DNA of 64,000 bases from Sporosarcina globispora (GTDB lineage Bacteria; Bacillota; Bacilli; Bacillales; Cytobacillaceae). A model generated the notes under the pieces. It worked only from the letters and a program-made list of their open reading frames with translations, was not told the origin of the DNA and searched no databases. Position numbers and translations under genes: made by a program. Positions 32,725 to 42,055 of the stretch are shown here, piece after piece; positions within the stretch are counted from its first letter, which is position 1, and every line of letters starts with the position of its first letter. The stretch lies in NCBI RefSeq assembly GCF_001274725.1, contig NZ_LGUF01000007.1, positions 2,363,629 through 2,427,628 of the forward strand, given 5' to 3'.

Positions 32725-33816
32725 TTACTCTGCCTTGGTGAGGATGGAAGAAATTTGAATAACTGCATGGTCAGTGCTGTTGTTTACTGATTTTTCATCC
32801 GACACAATAAATTTTACACGATGCGGTCCATCATCAAGGCCGCTAATGATATACTGATATCTCTCTTTAGTCAGTGGCCACCAAGCGGATAAAGAGGTAA
32901 TATAAGCATCATCTATAAATACATCCATCTTTCCGCCTTTTTCACTTCGAATCAAATTGACGCCAAGGAAAGTGCCTCTGAATTGATATTCAAGGCTGTC
33001 CCCCGCCTTGCTGCTCTCCCAAATACCGTCTTTATGAATAAATGATCCCGATATATCGGTTACATGAGGAATTGATGCAATATCGAAATCCGCATCTTCA
33101 TGAATGGGGGCAGAAAGCACAGCAATTTCTGCTTTACTGCGGGTTAATTCTCTAATCTTCTTTATTAATGAATCTGCATATATTTTATAGCCATGATCAT
33201 TTGGATGGACCATATCCTTTGTCAGTTTCTCTGCAGGTAATCCAGATTGTCCGAAAGGTTTTCTCATATCTACATTTTTTGCACCATAATGATTTGAAAT
33301 AACAGAAATGGCCTGAACAAATGCTTCATTATCAAGCGGATTTTCTGTAATAGTTATTATCTCCGAGTCGGGGTACAGCTGTTTTGTTTTTCTCATCAGT
33401 CCTTCATAGAAGTAAGAAAAGTGTTTTTCGTCCATGTATTTGCGGTCATTCTCCCCAAATACGATAAAAGCTAAATCAATTTCCCCTAAATGTCCGGATT
33501 GCTGGAGCTTGTATAAACCTTCAAAGGCAGTTGCACCGCTTTGGACTATGGAATGCCTTTTGGCTTTTATCCCATATTCATTTTGCAAATGCTGCTCTAG
33601 CCTTGAAAACCATGCCGCTGACTTTGAAGAAGCACCTGACCCCCTGCCGATGCTGTCCCCAATTATGAGATAATTAATATTTTCTTTTGCTGATAACTTT
33701 TGATATACATTTGTTGGATTTGCCCCTTCTGCTTTTGAAAAGGTATCAAATAGATGATACAAACCATAAATAAAAGTGATGATAAAAAAATATATGCCGA
33801 TCTTCCTTTTCTTCAT
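32725..33816 (-). CDS. Membrane-anchored SGNH/GDSL hydrolase
   Basis: A 363-residue minus-strand protein starting MKKRKIG with one N-terminal span (about 7-22). The SGNH domain follows: LIIGDSIGRGSGASS (about 50-64, catalytic Ser), FIVFGENDRKYMDEKHF (about 118), and MVHPNDHGYKIYADS (about 205, Asp/His). The last ~120 residues form a beta-rich module (ISGSFIHKDGIWESSKAGDSLEYQFRGTFLGVNL and beyond) resembling carbohydrate- or surface-binding domains. Likely an exported esterase acting on cell-wall or capsule glycans; the substrate is unknown. It is a second SGNH protein in the window, distinct from YpmR. Confidence 0.87.
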   Translation of the reverse strand: MKKRKIGIYFFIITFIYGLYHLFDTFSKAEGANPTNVYQKLSAKENINYLIIGDSIGRGSGASSKSAAWFSRLEQHLQNEYGIKAKRHSIVQSGATAFEGLYKLQQSGHLGEIDLAFIVFGENDRKYMDEKHFSYFYEGLMRKTKQLYPDSEIITITENPLDNEAFVQAISVISNHYGAKNVDMRKPFGQSGLPAEKLTKDMVHPNDHGYKIYADSLIKKIRELTRSKAEIAVLSAPIHEDADFDIASIPHVTDISGSFIHKDGIWESSKAGDSLEYQFRGTFLGVNLIRSEKGGKMDVFIDDAYITSLSAWWPLTKERYQYIISGLDDGPHRVKFIVSDEKSVNNSTDHAVIQISSILTKAE

Positions 33817-34010
33817 TTGGTTTGAATCCCCCGTTTCTTTTTATAAACCTCTTAAAGTTATCGTACCCTAATAATGACCATGGGGGAAGATTTAAAAATG
33901 TAGTTCAGCGTTTTTTTATAAAAATGGGCGAATGCACATGCAGGTCAAGTTCACGGTACATACATTGATATTGAAAATGCCCAAGAAATCTTGTGGAGGA
34001 GTGATTGTTA

Positions 34011-34181
34011 ATGTATAAAGGTGCAGTTGCTGGTGCTGGCTTCGACCAATGCTATCCAGGATATGGATATCCTGTAGCGGGTGCCGGTTTTGGTGGATGT
34101 GGATGTGGCGGATTTGCACTAATCGTCGTATTGTTCATTCTTTTGATCATTATCGGAGCATGCTGCTGCGGAAGTTGGTAA
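34011..34181 (+). CDS. YjcZ-family sporulation peptide
   Basis: A 56-residue protein starting at ATG behind GTGGAGGAGTGATTGTTA. It has a Gly/Tyr-rich start (GAVAGAGFDQCYPGYGYPVAGAGFGG, given in two parts as GAVAGAGFDQCY and PGYGYPVAGAGFGG), a short Cys-rich turn GCGCGG, and the hydrophobic C-terminal span FALIVVLFILLIIIGA ending CCCGSW. That layout is the YjcZ/SscA-type family of small spore-associated membrane proteins. A CATACATT sequence at 33958-33965 resembles a SigE -10, but no good -35 was found. A terminator follows. Confidence 0.82.
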   Translation: MYKGAVAGAGFDQCYPGYGYPVAGAGFGGCGCGGFALIVVLFILLIIIGACCCGSW

Positions 34182-34199
34182 TATAAGGATGAATTTTTT

Positions 34200-34232
34200 G
34201 GAGGCTGCTCTTAGTGAGCAGCCTTCTGTTTG
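34200..34232 (+). terminator. Terminator after the yjcZ-family gene
   Basis: GGCTGCTC / GAGCAGCC perfect stem followed by TTCTGTTTG. The remaining ~250 bases to 34488 show no gene and no repeat I recognise. Confidence 0.8.
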
Positions 34233-34487
34233 TTGAGGAGCTAGAAGGCATTATTATCTTCAAGGATAAAAGCGAATTATGATGTTATGTTGCCGGTGCT
34301 GATCCGGCTGGAATCTTGTTATGAACTGACTCTGAAAATGTCTTATGCAAATATTTTATTAATTGATAAAGGCCATGCTGAAAAGCTCGCTTTTTTCAAT
34401 ATGTAAAACAGTTATTTCTCAAGGAGCCTGTATCTGATAAAATGTAAAACAATAAACAAGACTCAAATTGGCAAAGGAGAGGACATA

Positions 34488-35465
34488 ATGCTTGCAGAGC
34501 GCTTAAAGCCGGGTGATGAGATTCGGGTCATTGCCCCGTCCAGAAGCATGGCCATCATTAAAGGGGAACAATTGCGAATTGCCCAGGAACGTCTAAATCA
34601 GCTTGGATTCACTGTAACATACGGCAAAAATGCAGACCTTCATGACGATTTTTTCAGCACTTCTATCGAAGAAAGGATTGAAGACTTGCATGATGCTTTT
34701 TCAGACCGAAATGTAAAAGGAATTTTAACAGTGATTGGCGGCTATAACGCCAACCAGCTTTTAAAATACATAGATTTCGAGATTATTAAAAACAATCCAA
34801 AGATTTTTTGCGGATTTAGTGATATTACTGCTTTGCAGGGGGCCATTTATAAAAAGACAGGATTAATCACCTATTCCGGTCCCCATTTTTCAAGCTTCGG
34901 TGTGAAACACGGGTTTGAGTACACTCTTGATTCCTTTATTAATGCGGTAACAAATGACGCTCCATATGAAATCCTCCCTTCATCCCATTGGAGTGATGAT
35001 CCTTGGTACCTTGACCAGGAAGACAGGCATTTCATCACACAGGAAGGGTATATGGTCATTCAGGAAGGGGAAGCGGAAGGCAAATTAATAGGCGGAAATC
35101 TTTGCACACTTAATTTGCTTCAGGGAACTGATTATATGCCTTCACTGCATGATTCAATTGTTTTTATCGAGGATGATGAGGAAACACATGCTCTTTCTTT
35201 TGACCGGGATCTTCAATCGCTGCTGCACCTGCCTGATGCTCATGGAATCAAAGGAATCCTGATTGGCAGATTTCAGAAGAATTCTCAAGTGACAGAAGAA
35301 GCGCTGAGAAAAATTATTAATTCAAAAAAAGAGCTTCACGGCATTCCTGTAATAGGAAATGTGAACTTCGGCCATGTACAGCCATATGCCACTATTCCGA
35401 TTGGAGGGAAAGCAGTAATAAAAGCACAAGGTTCTGAAAGTGAGATTTGGATTGAACAGATGTAA
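34488..35465 (+). CDS. S66 family LD-carboxypeptidase / MccF-like serine peptidase
   Basis: A 325-residue cytoplasmic protein of peptidase family S66, which removes terminal D-amino acids from muropeptides (LdcA) or inactivates microcin C (MccF). Visible: LKPGDEIRVIAPSRSM (about 6-21), DRNVKGILTVIGGYNANQLLKYIDF (about 73-97), FCGFSDITALQGAIYKKTGL (about 107-126) with the likely nucleophile Ser111, AEGKLIGGNLCTLNLLQGTDY (about 196), and IGNVNFGHVQPYATIPIG near the end. ATG follows AAAGGAGAGG. It is monocistronic. MccF versus LdcA activity cannot be separated by eye. Confidence 0.88.
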   Translation: MLAERLKPGDEIRVIAPSRSMAIIKGEQLRIAQERLNQLGFTVTYGKNADLHDDFFSTSIEERIEDLHDAFSDRNVKGILTVIGGYNANQLLKYIDFEIIKNNPKIFCGFSDITALQGAIYKKTGLITYSGPHFSSFGVKHGFEYTLDSFINAVTNDAPYEILPSSHWSDDPWYLDQEDRHFITQEGYMVIQEGEAEGKLIGGNLCTLNLLQGTDYMPSLHDSIVFIEDDEETHALSFDRDLQSLLHLPDAHGIKGILIGRFQKNSQVTEEALRKIINSKKELHGIPVIGNVNFGHVQPYATIPIGGKAVIKAQGSESEIWIEQM

Positions 35466-35468
35466 TTT

Positions 35469-35500
35469 ATCCCCGGAAATGATGCCGGGGTTTTTTGTGT
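35469..35500 (+). terminator. Terminator after the S66 peptidase gene
   Basis: CCCCGG / CCGGGG stem with an eight-base loop and six T residues. Confidence 0.85.
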
Positions 35501-35579
35501 AAAAAATACATCCATTTCCAGTAGTAATTTTCTGTAAAGGTTTGTATTATATTTCTAACTTACCCAAATGAGGTGTACA

Positions 35580-38500
35580 ATGGAAATTTTTCTTAAAGAG
35601 CTAAAAAGCTTGGCTGATAACAGGCAGTTTATTAAGGCGCTGAATATCCTGTCTGCTGAATTGGAAAATATCAGAAAATCGAGGCTTTCAATTATTAAGA
35701 ATAAATTAGCTGAAATTTCTTCGATTGAAGGTTTTAAGCTGCTCATTCGATTACTTGATCGCGGGGTAATGTACCAATACAGCGGGTTTCTTGCCCGTTA
35801 TGCACACCGCCGTTTTAATACACTTCAAACCGCCATTTGGTATTGTGAGGAGTTAATTGACAGCGGTAAAACACTGCAGGCAAATGACATCATAACGGAA
35901 TATTTGAGAAAGCGACCACATGAAGCAGACGATGAGCTGATTATAAGTGCATTATTTACAGAAGTACATAGCCTTCTGGAGTTAAAGAGAACGAAAGAGG
36001 CAGAGGAAAAGCTTGTCGAAATGGAGGCGATCAGCGAAAAACCAATCTGGGATAAACTTGGGTTTTATTACCTGCAGACCGGAGACCGTGCGAAGGCAGA
36101 ATCCCATTTGACGGCTGGCCTGAGAGATGAGGAACGAGGGCATGTTTGTTATCTTTTGTTATCAGATTTATACGCATCAAATGGCGACAGGGAAAAGTCT
36201 CTTCAAACAATTAAAGAAGGCATGGAAGAACACCCCCAAGCACCTGCATTGAAATTGGAACTTATTCGAAGATATAGGGATTTTGGTTTCCATGAGGACA
36301 TGCTCTCATTAATGGATGGGCTCGAGCGGCTTGTTCCTTTTCACAGTTATAAATACTATTTTGAGCATTTAAGGGCTCTTTCCTATTATCAAGAAAATGA
36401 GCTTGAAAAATTACATCAGCTTACTTTAAAAAAGGAACTGAAGAAAAGCCCTTTCTCTACAGATAATGGATTTACCGATATAGGCAGTGCAGCAATGCTT
36501 TCAATTAATCCTGTTGTTCAGAAAAGCAACTACTGTGTACCTGCCAGCTTTGAGATGCTCTTTTCTTATTTCGGGAGAAAAAAAACTCAGGATGATATTG
36601 CCGAATATATTTTTGATGTAACAGGCTCAAAGCTGTCTGCATCTGTGGAATATCTTGAAAAAGAAGGTTTCGTCTGCCGTTTCTTTACAGGAAATAAGGA
36701 ACGATATAAAAAATTATTGCACCACGGTATACCCATTATCCTAAGTGTGGACTTTGAAGCATCTTCACATGTGCAGATTATGATGGGGATTGATGAACGA
36801 TTTGGCTTTTATATGGTACAAGATCCGAACTTTCTGGAAACAATGTACGTTTCTTATGAAGAGTTCCAAAAGCATGCAGTTAATACAAACTTTTTATCGA
36901 TTGCCGCAGTGCCAAAAGATAGAGCAGATGATCTGAGTTTTCTGTCGGTGGATGAGGACCAGTATTATAGAAAACTTCACGCACTTTCCGAGCAGATTGA
37001 AGAGGATGAAAAAAAGAATCAGCCAGTTATGGCAGATTTTTTATCTTCTTCAATGAATGAGCCCTATACGCTTATTTATGCAGTCAAATTTTTTTCGGAA
37101 GATAAACATAAAAAATTAATTATTCATTGTGCCGAAAAGCTGCTTGCCACTTTTCCAGAGTCTGACTTTTTTAAGCTTCATGCAGCTCAGGCATTTTTTC
37201 GTTTACACGAAGTTGATCGTGCTGAGAAGATATTATCGATGGTTGAAAGAAAAACCTTCAGCCCATTATACCAATATTTGATAGGAAGGATTCATCTGCA
37301 TAAGGACGAATACCATACCGCAATCGGCTTTTTCAGAACATCTTTGCAGCTTGACCCTGATCAATATTATATATGGAGTTATATAGCTCTCTGCTTCCTT
37401 TATAATTCCGAGCAGGAAACTGCCAAAGGAATGTCAGACATTGCACTAAATATTAATGAGCAGGATCGCTTTATCAGAGTAAATCATGCCATTATCCTTT
37501 CTGACCTGAAAAAGTATAGTGAAGCACGCTCCATATTCAGTGAATTGCTGCGTGAAAATCATGGTGATGCGCATGTATGGTATGAGCGAGCGAAGCTTGA
37601 CCAAGCAGCAGGAAAACTTCGCAAAGCAGAAAGAGGCTACATTATTTCAGCCAGCCTGGATCCAGAAATTCCTTTTCCATATCTGGCTCTTGCCGACTGC
37701 TGCGAATATTTATTTGAAGACAAAGCGCGTGCTGAAAAAATATTACTGAAAGGAATGGAGTTTTCGAGGAGCCCTCAGCTTCTAATTCGATTGGGCGACC
37801 TTTACAAAGATCATGAGGAATATGAAAAAGCAGAGAGTATTTATTACTCCTGTTTAGAAGAAAATCCTGATGAAGTTTTTGCCTATCTTGGTTATGCATT
37901 TGCTATCTCTGAAACGAGGGGGCCAGATAAAGCAGCTGTATTTATAAGAAAACATGAAGAACGTTTCTTTGAGGATAGCGAGTTTTTAATAAATGGAGGC
38001 AAACTGCTTGCTGACTTTGCACAAGACCTGAAGGACCTCCAGCTGCTGGAGGCAGGCTTGGCTTTAATTGAAAGAGGATTTAACTATGTTGATCAAAATC
38101 TGGATGAAGCCCTGGAACTTTATGTAACTATTGCGGAAGAGTCGCCTTACCTGAATCGCGCAATCGCTTTTCTGGAAGCAAAGGCTGGATACGAAGACTC
38201 CCAAACTGCCTATTTATGCTATGCGGGCACTTTATATGAAAGTGCAGAGCGATATGCTGAAGCAATCAAATTATATGAAAACGCTTTAGAGAAAAAAGAA
38301 TCAGCTTTTCCATATTACAGGCTTGGAGAAACGTATTTTAAGCTTGAAAAATTCGAAATGGCGATTAATGCACTGAGAAAATGCCTGAATCTAAATCCTG
38401 AAACAGAGGGTGCATATACTCGCATCGCACAAATATATGGGATTTTGGGAGATGAACAGAAGGAAGCAAAGTATATGCTTCTTCTGATTGATAAAGCCCC

Positions 38501-39791
38501 TTTAAGAGTTAATATTGAATATTTATCAAGCCTGCTTTCAAGTGAAGGACTTCTTGGATTTATAGAAAAATTGAATCGGATGCAGGGAAAAGTCCTTGAA
38601 ACATGGAGGCTGGATAGCCTTGCATATGCTTATGGAGCAGCAGGGAACAGGATCAAGGAAGAGCAATGTCTTTTGGCAGCTTTGGATTTGGATTCTCAAT
38701 TAGCTGAATTAAAGCATCACTATTCAAAGATCCTAATAAAGAATAAGAAATATAAAGAGGCAAAGAATTTGCTGGAGGAACTTATAATAGAGCACTGGAA
38801 TGATGAAGATTTATATGAAACTGTGATTGCTCTATTTGTCGAGTCTAATAAAATTATTCATCTTTCTGCATTCCTGGGGAAAATTAGAACTGAAAAAACT
38901 GAAAAAAGCCAGGTTTTCCTGCTGGCAGCTGATGCATTGGAACAGTATGCAAGCGGGGTGGATTGGGAAGCTGAACAAAAGTCCTCCTTCATTGGGAGGT
39001 TAGCACAAAAGATGAGAGAGAGGACAAAGCAAGTCACTTTGTTTGGAGTGATTATCGATTTATATGAATCCTCAATGAGACTTAATCCTTTTAATAAAGA
39101 TGCACCAGTCGGTCTTGCGGGTTTCTATGAATCTGTGAATCTTGAGGAGGATGCAAAAAAAGTTTTGAAGTCTTCTCTTGAGAATGAATGGGATTTCGTT
39201 ACAGCCTATCAGCTTGCACAGCTGCATTTAGCTGGAGGGAATGATCCCCTCGAGGAAGCAGCAGAGATGAACACTGCAATAAAACTGCTGGATGCCTGCC
39301 TAAAAGAAAGACCAGAAGATACTCATTTACTGCTTTTGAAGGCGGTGGCATATACACACAGAATGAGATTCGCCGAGGCAGAAAAGCTCTTTGAAAACGT
39401 GTTAAAGGAAAATCCATATGAGAAAGAGGCACATTTTAGATATGGGAATCTATTAAATAAAAGAAAGAGGCACGAAGAAGCTATAGAGATTATGGAGAAT
39501 GGCCTTAATGTACATTCTGAGGATACTTCATTATTTATTGAACTCGCTATCTCTTATCATAAAGTAAAGGATGTCGAAAAGTCACTGATGCTTATGGAGG
39601 ATGTGCTTAAAATCGATCCTGACCTTTTGATAGCAAGATATAATAAAGCATGCTATCTTTCAATCTTAAATAGATTGGAAGAAGCTGAAGAAGAACTTGA
39701 GTATGTATTTCATCATGATGAAGAAGGATATTTTCAGGAACTGGCAGAGGAGGACATTGATCTTAATAATTTGAAAAAAAGCACCATGTAA
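35580..39791 (+). CDS. Giant TPR protein with embedded C39-like cysteine peptidase domain
   Basis: A 1403-residue protein, the largest in the window. ATG at 35580 follows GAGGTG. Residues about 10-290 and 440-1390 are dense tetratricopeptide repeats (for example AEAIKLYENALEKKESAFPYYRLGETYFKLEKFEMAINALRKCLNLNP, cited only by its ends AEAIKLYE and LRKCLNLNP). Residues about 305-440 form a papain-like C39 domain: Cys319 in KSNYCVPASFEML, His397 in ASSHVQIMMGI and Asp415 in YMVQDPNF give an intact triad. There is no signal peptide or membrane span, so it is probably cytoplasmic. It is monocistronic. The target is unknown; TPRs suggest protein partners. Confidence 0.87.
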   Translation: MEIFLKELKSLADNRQFIKALNILSAELENIRKSRLSIIKNKLAEISSIEGFKLLIRLLDRGVMYQYSGFLARYAHRRFNTLQTAIWYCEELIDSGKTLQANDIITEYLRKRPHEADDELIISALFTEVHSLLELKRTKEAEEKLVEMEAISEKPIWDKLGFYYLQTGDRAKAESHLTAGLRDEERGHVCYLLLSDLYASNGDREKSLQTIKEGMEEHPQAPALKLELIRRYRDFGFHEDMLSLMDGLERLVPFHSYKYYFEHLRALSYYQENELEKLHQLTLKKELKKSPFSTDNGFTDIGSAAMLSINPVVQKSNYCVPASFEMLFSYFGRKKTQDDIAEYIFDVTGSKLSASVEYLEKEGFVCRFFTGNKERYKKLLHHGIPIILSVDFEASSHVQIMMGIDERFGFYMVQDPNFLETMYVSYEEFQKHAVNTNFLSIAAVPKDRADDLSFLSVDEDQYYRKLHALSEQIEEDEKKNQPVMADFLSSSMNEPYTLIYAVKFFSEDKHKKLIIHCAEKLLATFPESDFFKLHAAQAFFRLHEVDRAEKILSMVERKTFSPLYQYLIGRIHLHKDEYHTAIGFFRTSLQLDPDQYYIWSYIALCFLYNSEQETAKGMSDIALNINEQDRFIRVNHAIILSDLKKYSEARSIFSELLRENHGDAHVWYERAKLDQAAGKLRKAERGYIISASLDPEIPFPYLALADCCEYLFEDKARAEKILLKGMEFSRSPQLLIRLGDLYKDHEEYEKAESIYYSCLEENPDEVFAYLGYAFAISETRGPDKAAVFIRKHEERFFEDSEFLINGGKLLADFAQDLKDLQLLEAGLALIERGFNYVDQNLDEALELYVTIAEESPYLNRAIAFLEAKAGYEDSQTAYLCYAGTLYESAERYAEAIKLYENALEKKESAFPYYRLGETYFKLEKFEMAINALRKCLNLNPETEGAYTRIAQIYGILGDEQKEAKYMLLLIDKAPLRVNIEYLSSLLSSEGLLGFIEKLNRMQGKVLETWRLDSLAYAYGAAGNRIKEEQCLLAALDLDSQLAELKHHYSKILIKNKKYKEAKNLLEELIIEHWNDEDLYETVIALFVESNKIIHLSAFLGKIRTEKTEKSQVFLLAADALEQYASGVDWEAEQKSSFIGRLAQKMRERTKQVTLFGVIIDLYESSMRLNPFNKDAPVGLAGFYESVNLEEDAKKVLKSSLENEWDFVTAYQLAQLHLAGGNDPLEEAAEMNTAIKLLDACLKERPEDTHLLLLKAVAYTHRMRFAEAEKLFENVLKENPYEKEAHFRYGNLLNKRKRHEEAIEIMENGLNVHSEDTSLFIELAISYHKVKDVEKSLMLMEDVLKIDPDLLIARYNKACYLSILNRLEEAEEELEYVFHHDEEGYFQELAEEDIDLNNLKKSTM

Positions 39792-39796
39792 CTAAT

Positions 39797-39829
39797 CAAA
39801 CAGCCGCTATTGCCGGCTGTTTTTTTATT
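39797..39829 (+). terminator. Terminator after the TPR-C39 gene
   Basis: AAACAGCCG / CGGCTGTTT stem with a short loop and seven T residues. Confidence 0.85.
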
Positions 39830-40001
39830 CCTGAAAATGGTTCATTTTGAGGATATGTACATTCTTTAAGAAAGTTTTGGAAGTCATTTCATATATTTTA
39901 ATATATTGGCCCAGAAGATAGCGTCACACTTAATAAATCTGCTTCCAATCTTTATGCCCTAGGCGCTTTTTTTCGCTATTGAAAATGGAGGGGTTTCTGA
40001 A

Positions 40002-41360
40002 ATGGATCGATCAAATCTAATTAAGCCAATGCTTGATGCACAATATCCAGTTATTGATTATGGCAGAGGCGTCTATTTATATGATACAGACGGAAAGGAA
40101 TATTTGGATGCTTCATCTGGGGCGATAACGGCGAATATAGGCCATGGTGTTGAGGAGATTATTGAGGCTATGCATGAACAGGCCAAGAAAGTCTCCTTTG
40201 TGTATCGTTCTCAATTTACCAGCGGGGCAGCAGAAAAGCTTGCCCTTAAAATAGCGGAAGCAGCGAGTGGAGACCTGAATTGGAGTTTCTTTGTAAACAG
40301 CGGGTCTGAGGCAACTGAAACAGCTATGAAAATTGCGATTCAATACTGGCAGGAAAAAGGCATTCTGACCAAAACAAAGGTGCTTTCAAGATGGATGAGC
40401 TATCATGGCATCACTTTAGGGGCTTTATCGATGTCAGGGCATACGGGCAGAAGGGCGCGTTTCATACCGCTGCTTGAGGATTTTCCTGTCGTTCATCCTC
40501 CCTATTGCTATAGGTGTCCATACAATTTAGAACCAACTGATTGCGGTTATCTGTGTGCTCATGAACTAGAAACCGTCATTAAACGCATTGGGGCAGATAA
40601 TATTGCTGCCTTTATCGCAGAGCCAGTCATTGGGGCTGCGGGGGGTGCCATTACTCCCCCAAAGGATTACTACCGGATAATCAAAGAGATTTGTGACCGG
40701 AATGACATTTTATTTATTGCTGATGAGGTCATGACTGGTTTTGGGAGAACGGGCACAATGCTTGCCTGTGAGCAATGGAATGTAAAGCCTGACATTGTCG
40801 CCCTGGGAAAAGGAATGGGGGCCGGGTATGCCCCGATTGCGGCAGCCCTTGTAAGCGATGAGATTATGGAGCCTATATTTTCAGGTTCTAAGAGCATTAT
40901 GAGCGGTCATACTTTGAGTGCAAATCCTCAGTCCTGTGCAGTTTCTCTCGCAGTGCTGGAGTATATTGAGAAAAATAACATCATCCCGGAAGTGGATAGC
41001 AAAGGTGTGTATCTGAAAAATAAATTGATAAAACTCCAATCCAAATTTACCTTTATTGGTGATGTAAGAGGAAAAGGACTAATGCTTGGCCTTGAATTTG
41101 TAAAAGATCATCTGACCAAGCAGCCATTTTCAAGCAGGTTTGGTCTGACACAGAGGTTAATACAGGGAGCTCAGGAACAGGGACTGCTTATTTACCCGGC
41201 AGGTGCAGGCACAGTTGGCACAGACGGAGATGCTGTATTGATTGCACCGCCGCTTACCATTACGAAAAGGGAAATTGATGATCTGGTGAAACGGTTTGAA
41301 AAAACTTTGCAGATTTTAGCACAAAAACACTTGATCTTTGCTGAGGAAGAGGCTGAATAA
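40002..41360 (+). CDS. yodT: Class III aminotransferase YodT (beta-lysine pathway)
   Basis: A 452-residue fold-type I PLP enzyme. Visible: YDTDGKEYLDASSGAITANIGHG (about 27-49), VNSGSEATETAMKIA (about 101), SYHGITLGALSMSGH (about 137), IAFIAEPVIGAAGGAI (about 201), LFIADEVMTGFGRTG (about 231), and the PLP Lys in DIVALGKGMGAGYAPIAA (about 268). It would transaminate an acylated beta-lysine to a 3-keto acid. It heads a tightly packed run (yodT-yodS gap 2 bases). The 210-base upstream region has a terminator but no promoter I trust. Confidence 0.9.
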   Translation: MDRSNLIKPMLDAQYPVIDYGRGVYLYDTDGKEYLDASSGAITANIGHGVEEIIEAMHEQAKKVSFVYRSQFTSGAAEKLALKIAEAASGDLNWSFFVNSGSEATETAMKIAIQYWQEKGILTKTKVLSRWMSYHGITLGALSMSGHTGRRARFIPLLEDFPVVHPPYCYRCPYNLEPTDCGYLCAHELETVIKRIGADNIAAFIAEPVIGAAGGAITPPKDYYRIIKEICDRNDILFIADEVMTGFGRTGTMLACEQWNVKPDIVALGKGMGAGYAPIAAALVSDEIMEPIFSGSKSIMSGHTLSANPQSCAVSLAVLEYIEKNNIIPEVDSKGVYLKNKLIKLQSKFTFIGDVRGKGLMLGLEFVKDHLTKQPFSSRFGLTQRLIQGAQEQGLLIYPAGAGTVGTDGDAVLIAPPLTITKREIDDLVKRFEKTLQILAQKHLIFAEEEAE

Positions 41361-41362
41361 AT

Positions 41363-42055
41363 ATGGAAAACACTTTTAATAAAATCATCGAAATTAATGA
41401 AGCAATGAAGCATTTTCGGGATGGCATGATCATAATGTTTGGCGGTTTTGGAGGAATTGGCACTCCTCCTGCCCTTATTGACGGCATCTTGGAAAATGGA
41501 TTAAAAGATTTAACGCTTATTGGCAATGATTCAGGCTTTCCCCATATTGGCATCGGGAAAGTAGTAAGCCAAGGAAGGGCGAAAAAAATGATTGCTTCCC
41601 ATATCGGCTCGAATCCGGTTGCCGGCCAATTAATGACTGATGGGAAAATGGAAGTGGAATTTTCACCACAAGGGATATTGGCTGAAAGAATTCGTGCAGG
41701 CGGAGTCGGCATTCCTGCCATACTTTCCGATATTGGCCTTGATAATGACATTGTAACAAGCAATAAACAAACATGTAATTTGGATGGAAAAATGTATCTC
41801 GTCGAAACGGCCCTGACAGCTGAAATATCCATTGTCTTTGCAAAAAAAGCAGATCCTTACGGAAACTTAATTTATGACAAAAGCGCCAGAAACACAAACC
41901 CGCTTGTCGCTATGGCCGGAGATCTGACAATTGCAGAAGTGGAGGAAATTGTCCCTCTTGGCAGCCTTGACCCTGATGAAATTATAACACCCGGGGTATT
42001 CGTCGATTATATCGTCCCTTCGAAAGGAGTGAATTGGAATTGGGCATGGGAGTAG
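41363..42055 (+). CDS. yodS: 3-oxoacid CoA-transferase subunit A (YodS)
   Basis: A 230-residue alpha subunit of a family I CoA-transferase. Visible: the glycine motif IMFGGFGGIGTPPALIDGI (about 24-42), LIGNDSGFPHIGIGKV, QGILAERIRAGGVGIPAIL, and the C-terminal PGVFVDYIVPS. It pairs with the next gene, which supplies the catalytic Glu. In this locus it presumably activates the keto acid from YodT with CoA from acetyl- or succinyl-CoA. It starts 2 bases after yodT, and yodR begins inside its end. Confidence 0.92.
   Translation: MENTFNKIIEINEAMKHFRDGMIIMFGGFGGIGTPPALIDGILENGLKDLTLIGNDSGFPHIGIGKVVSQGRAKKMIASHIGSNPVAGQLMTDGKMEVEFSPQGILAERIRAGGVGIPAILSDIGLDNDIVTSNKQTCNLDGKMYLVETALTAEISIVFAKKADPYGNLIYDKSARNTNPLVAMAGDLTIAEVEEIVPLGSLDPDEIITPGVFVDYIVPSKGVNWNWAWE

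Noticed and set aside
33946-33965. SigE-type promoter before the yjcZ-family gene
   Set aside because: CATACATT fits a -10 but no -35 like KMATATT lies at the right distance.
39912-39934. GG...GC pair resembling a sigma-54 promoter before yodT (TTGGCCC...ATAGCG)
   Set aside because: The GG-GC spacing is 11 rather than 10 nt and the -12 element lacks TTGC.
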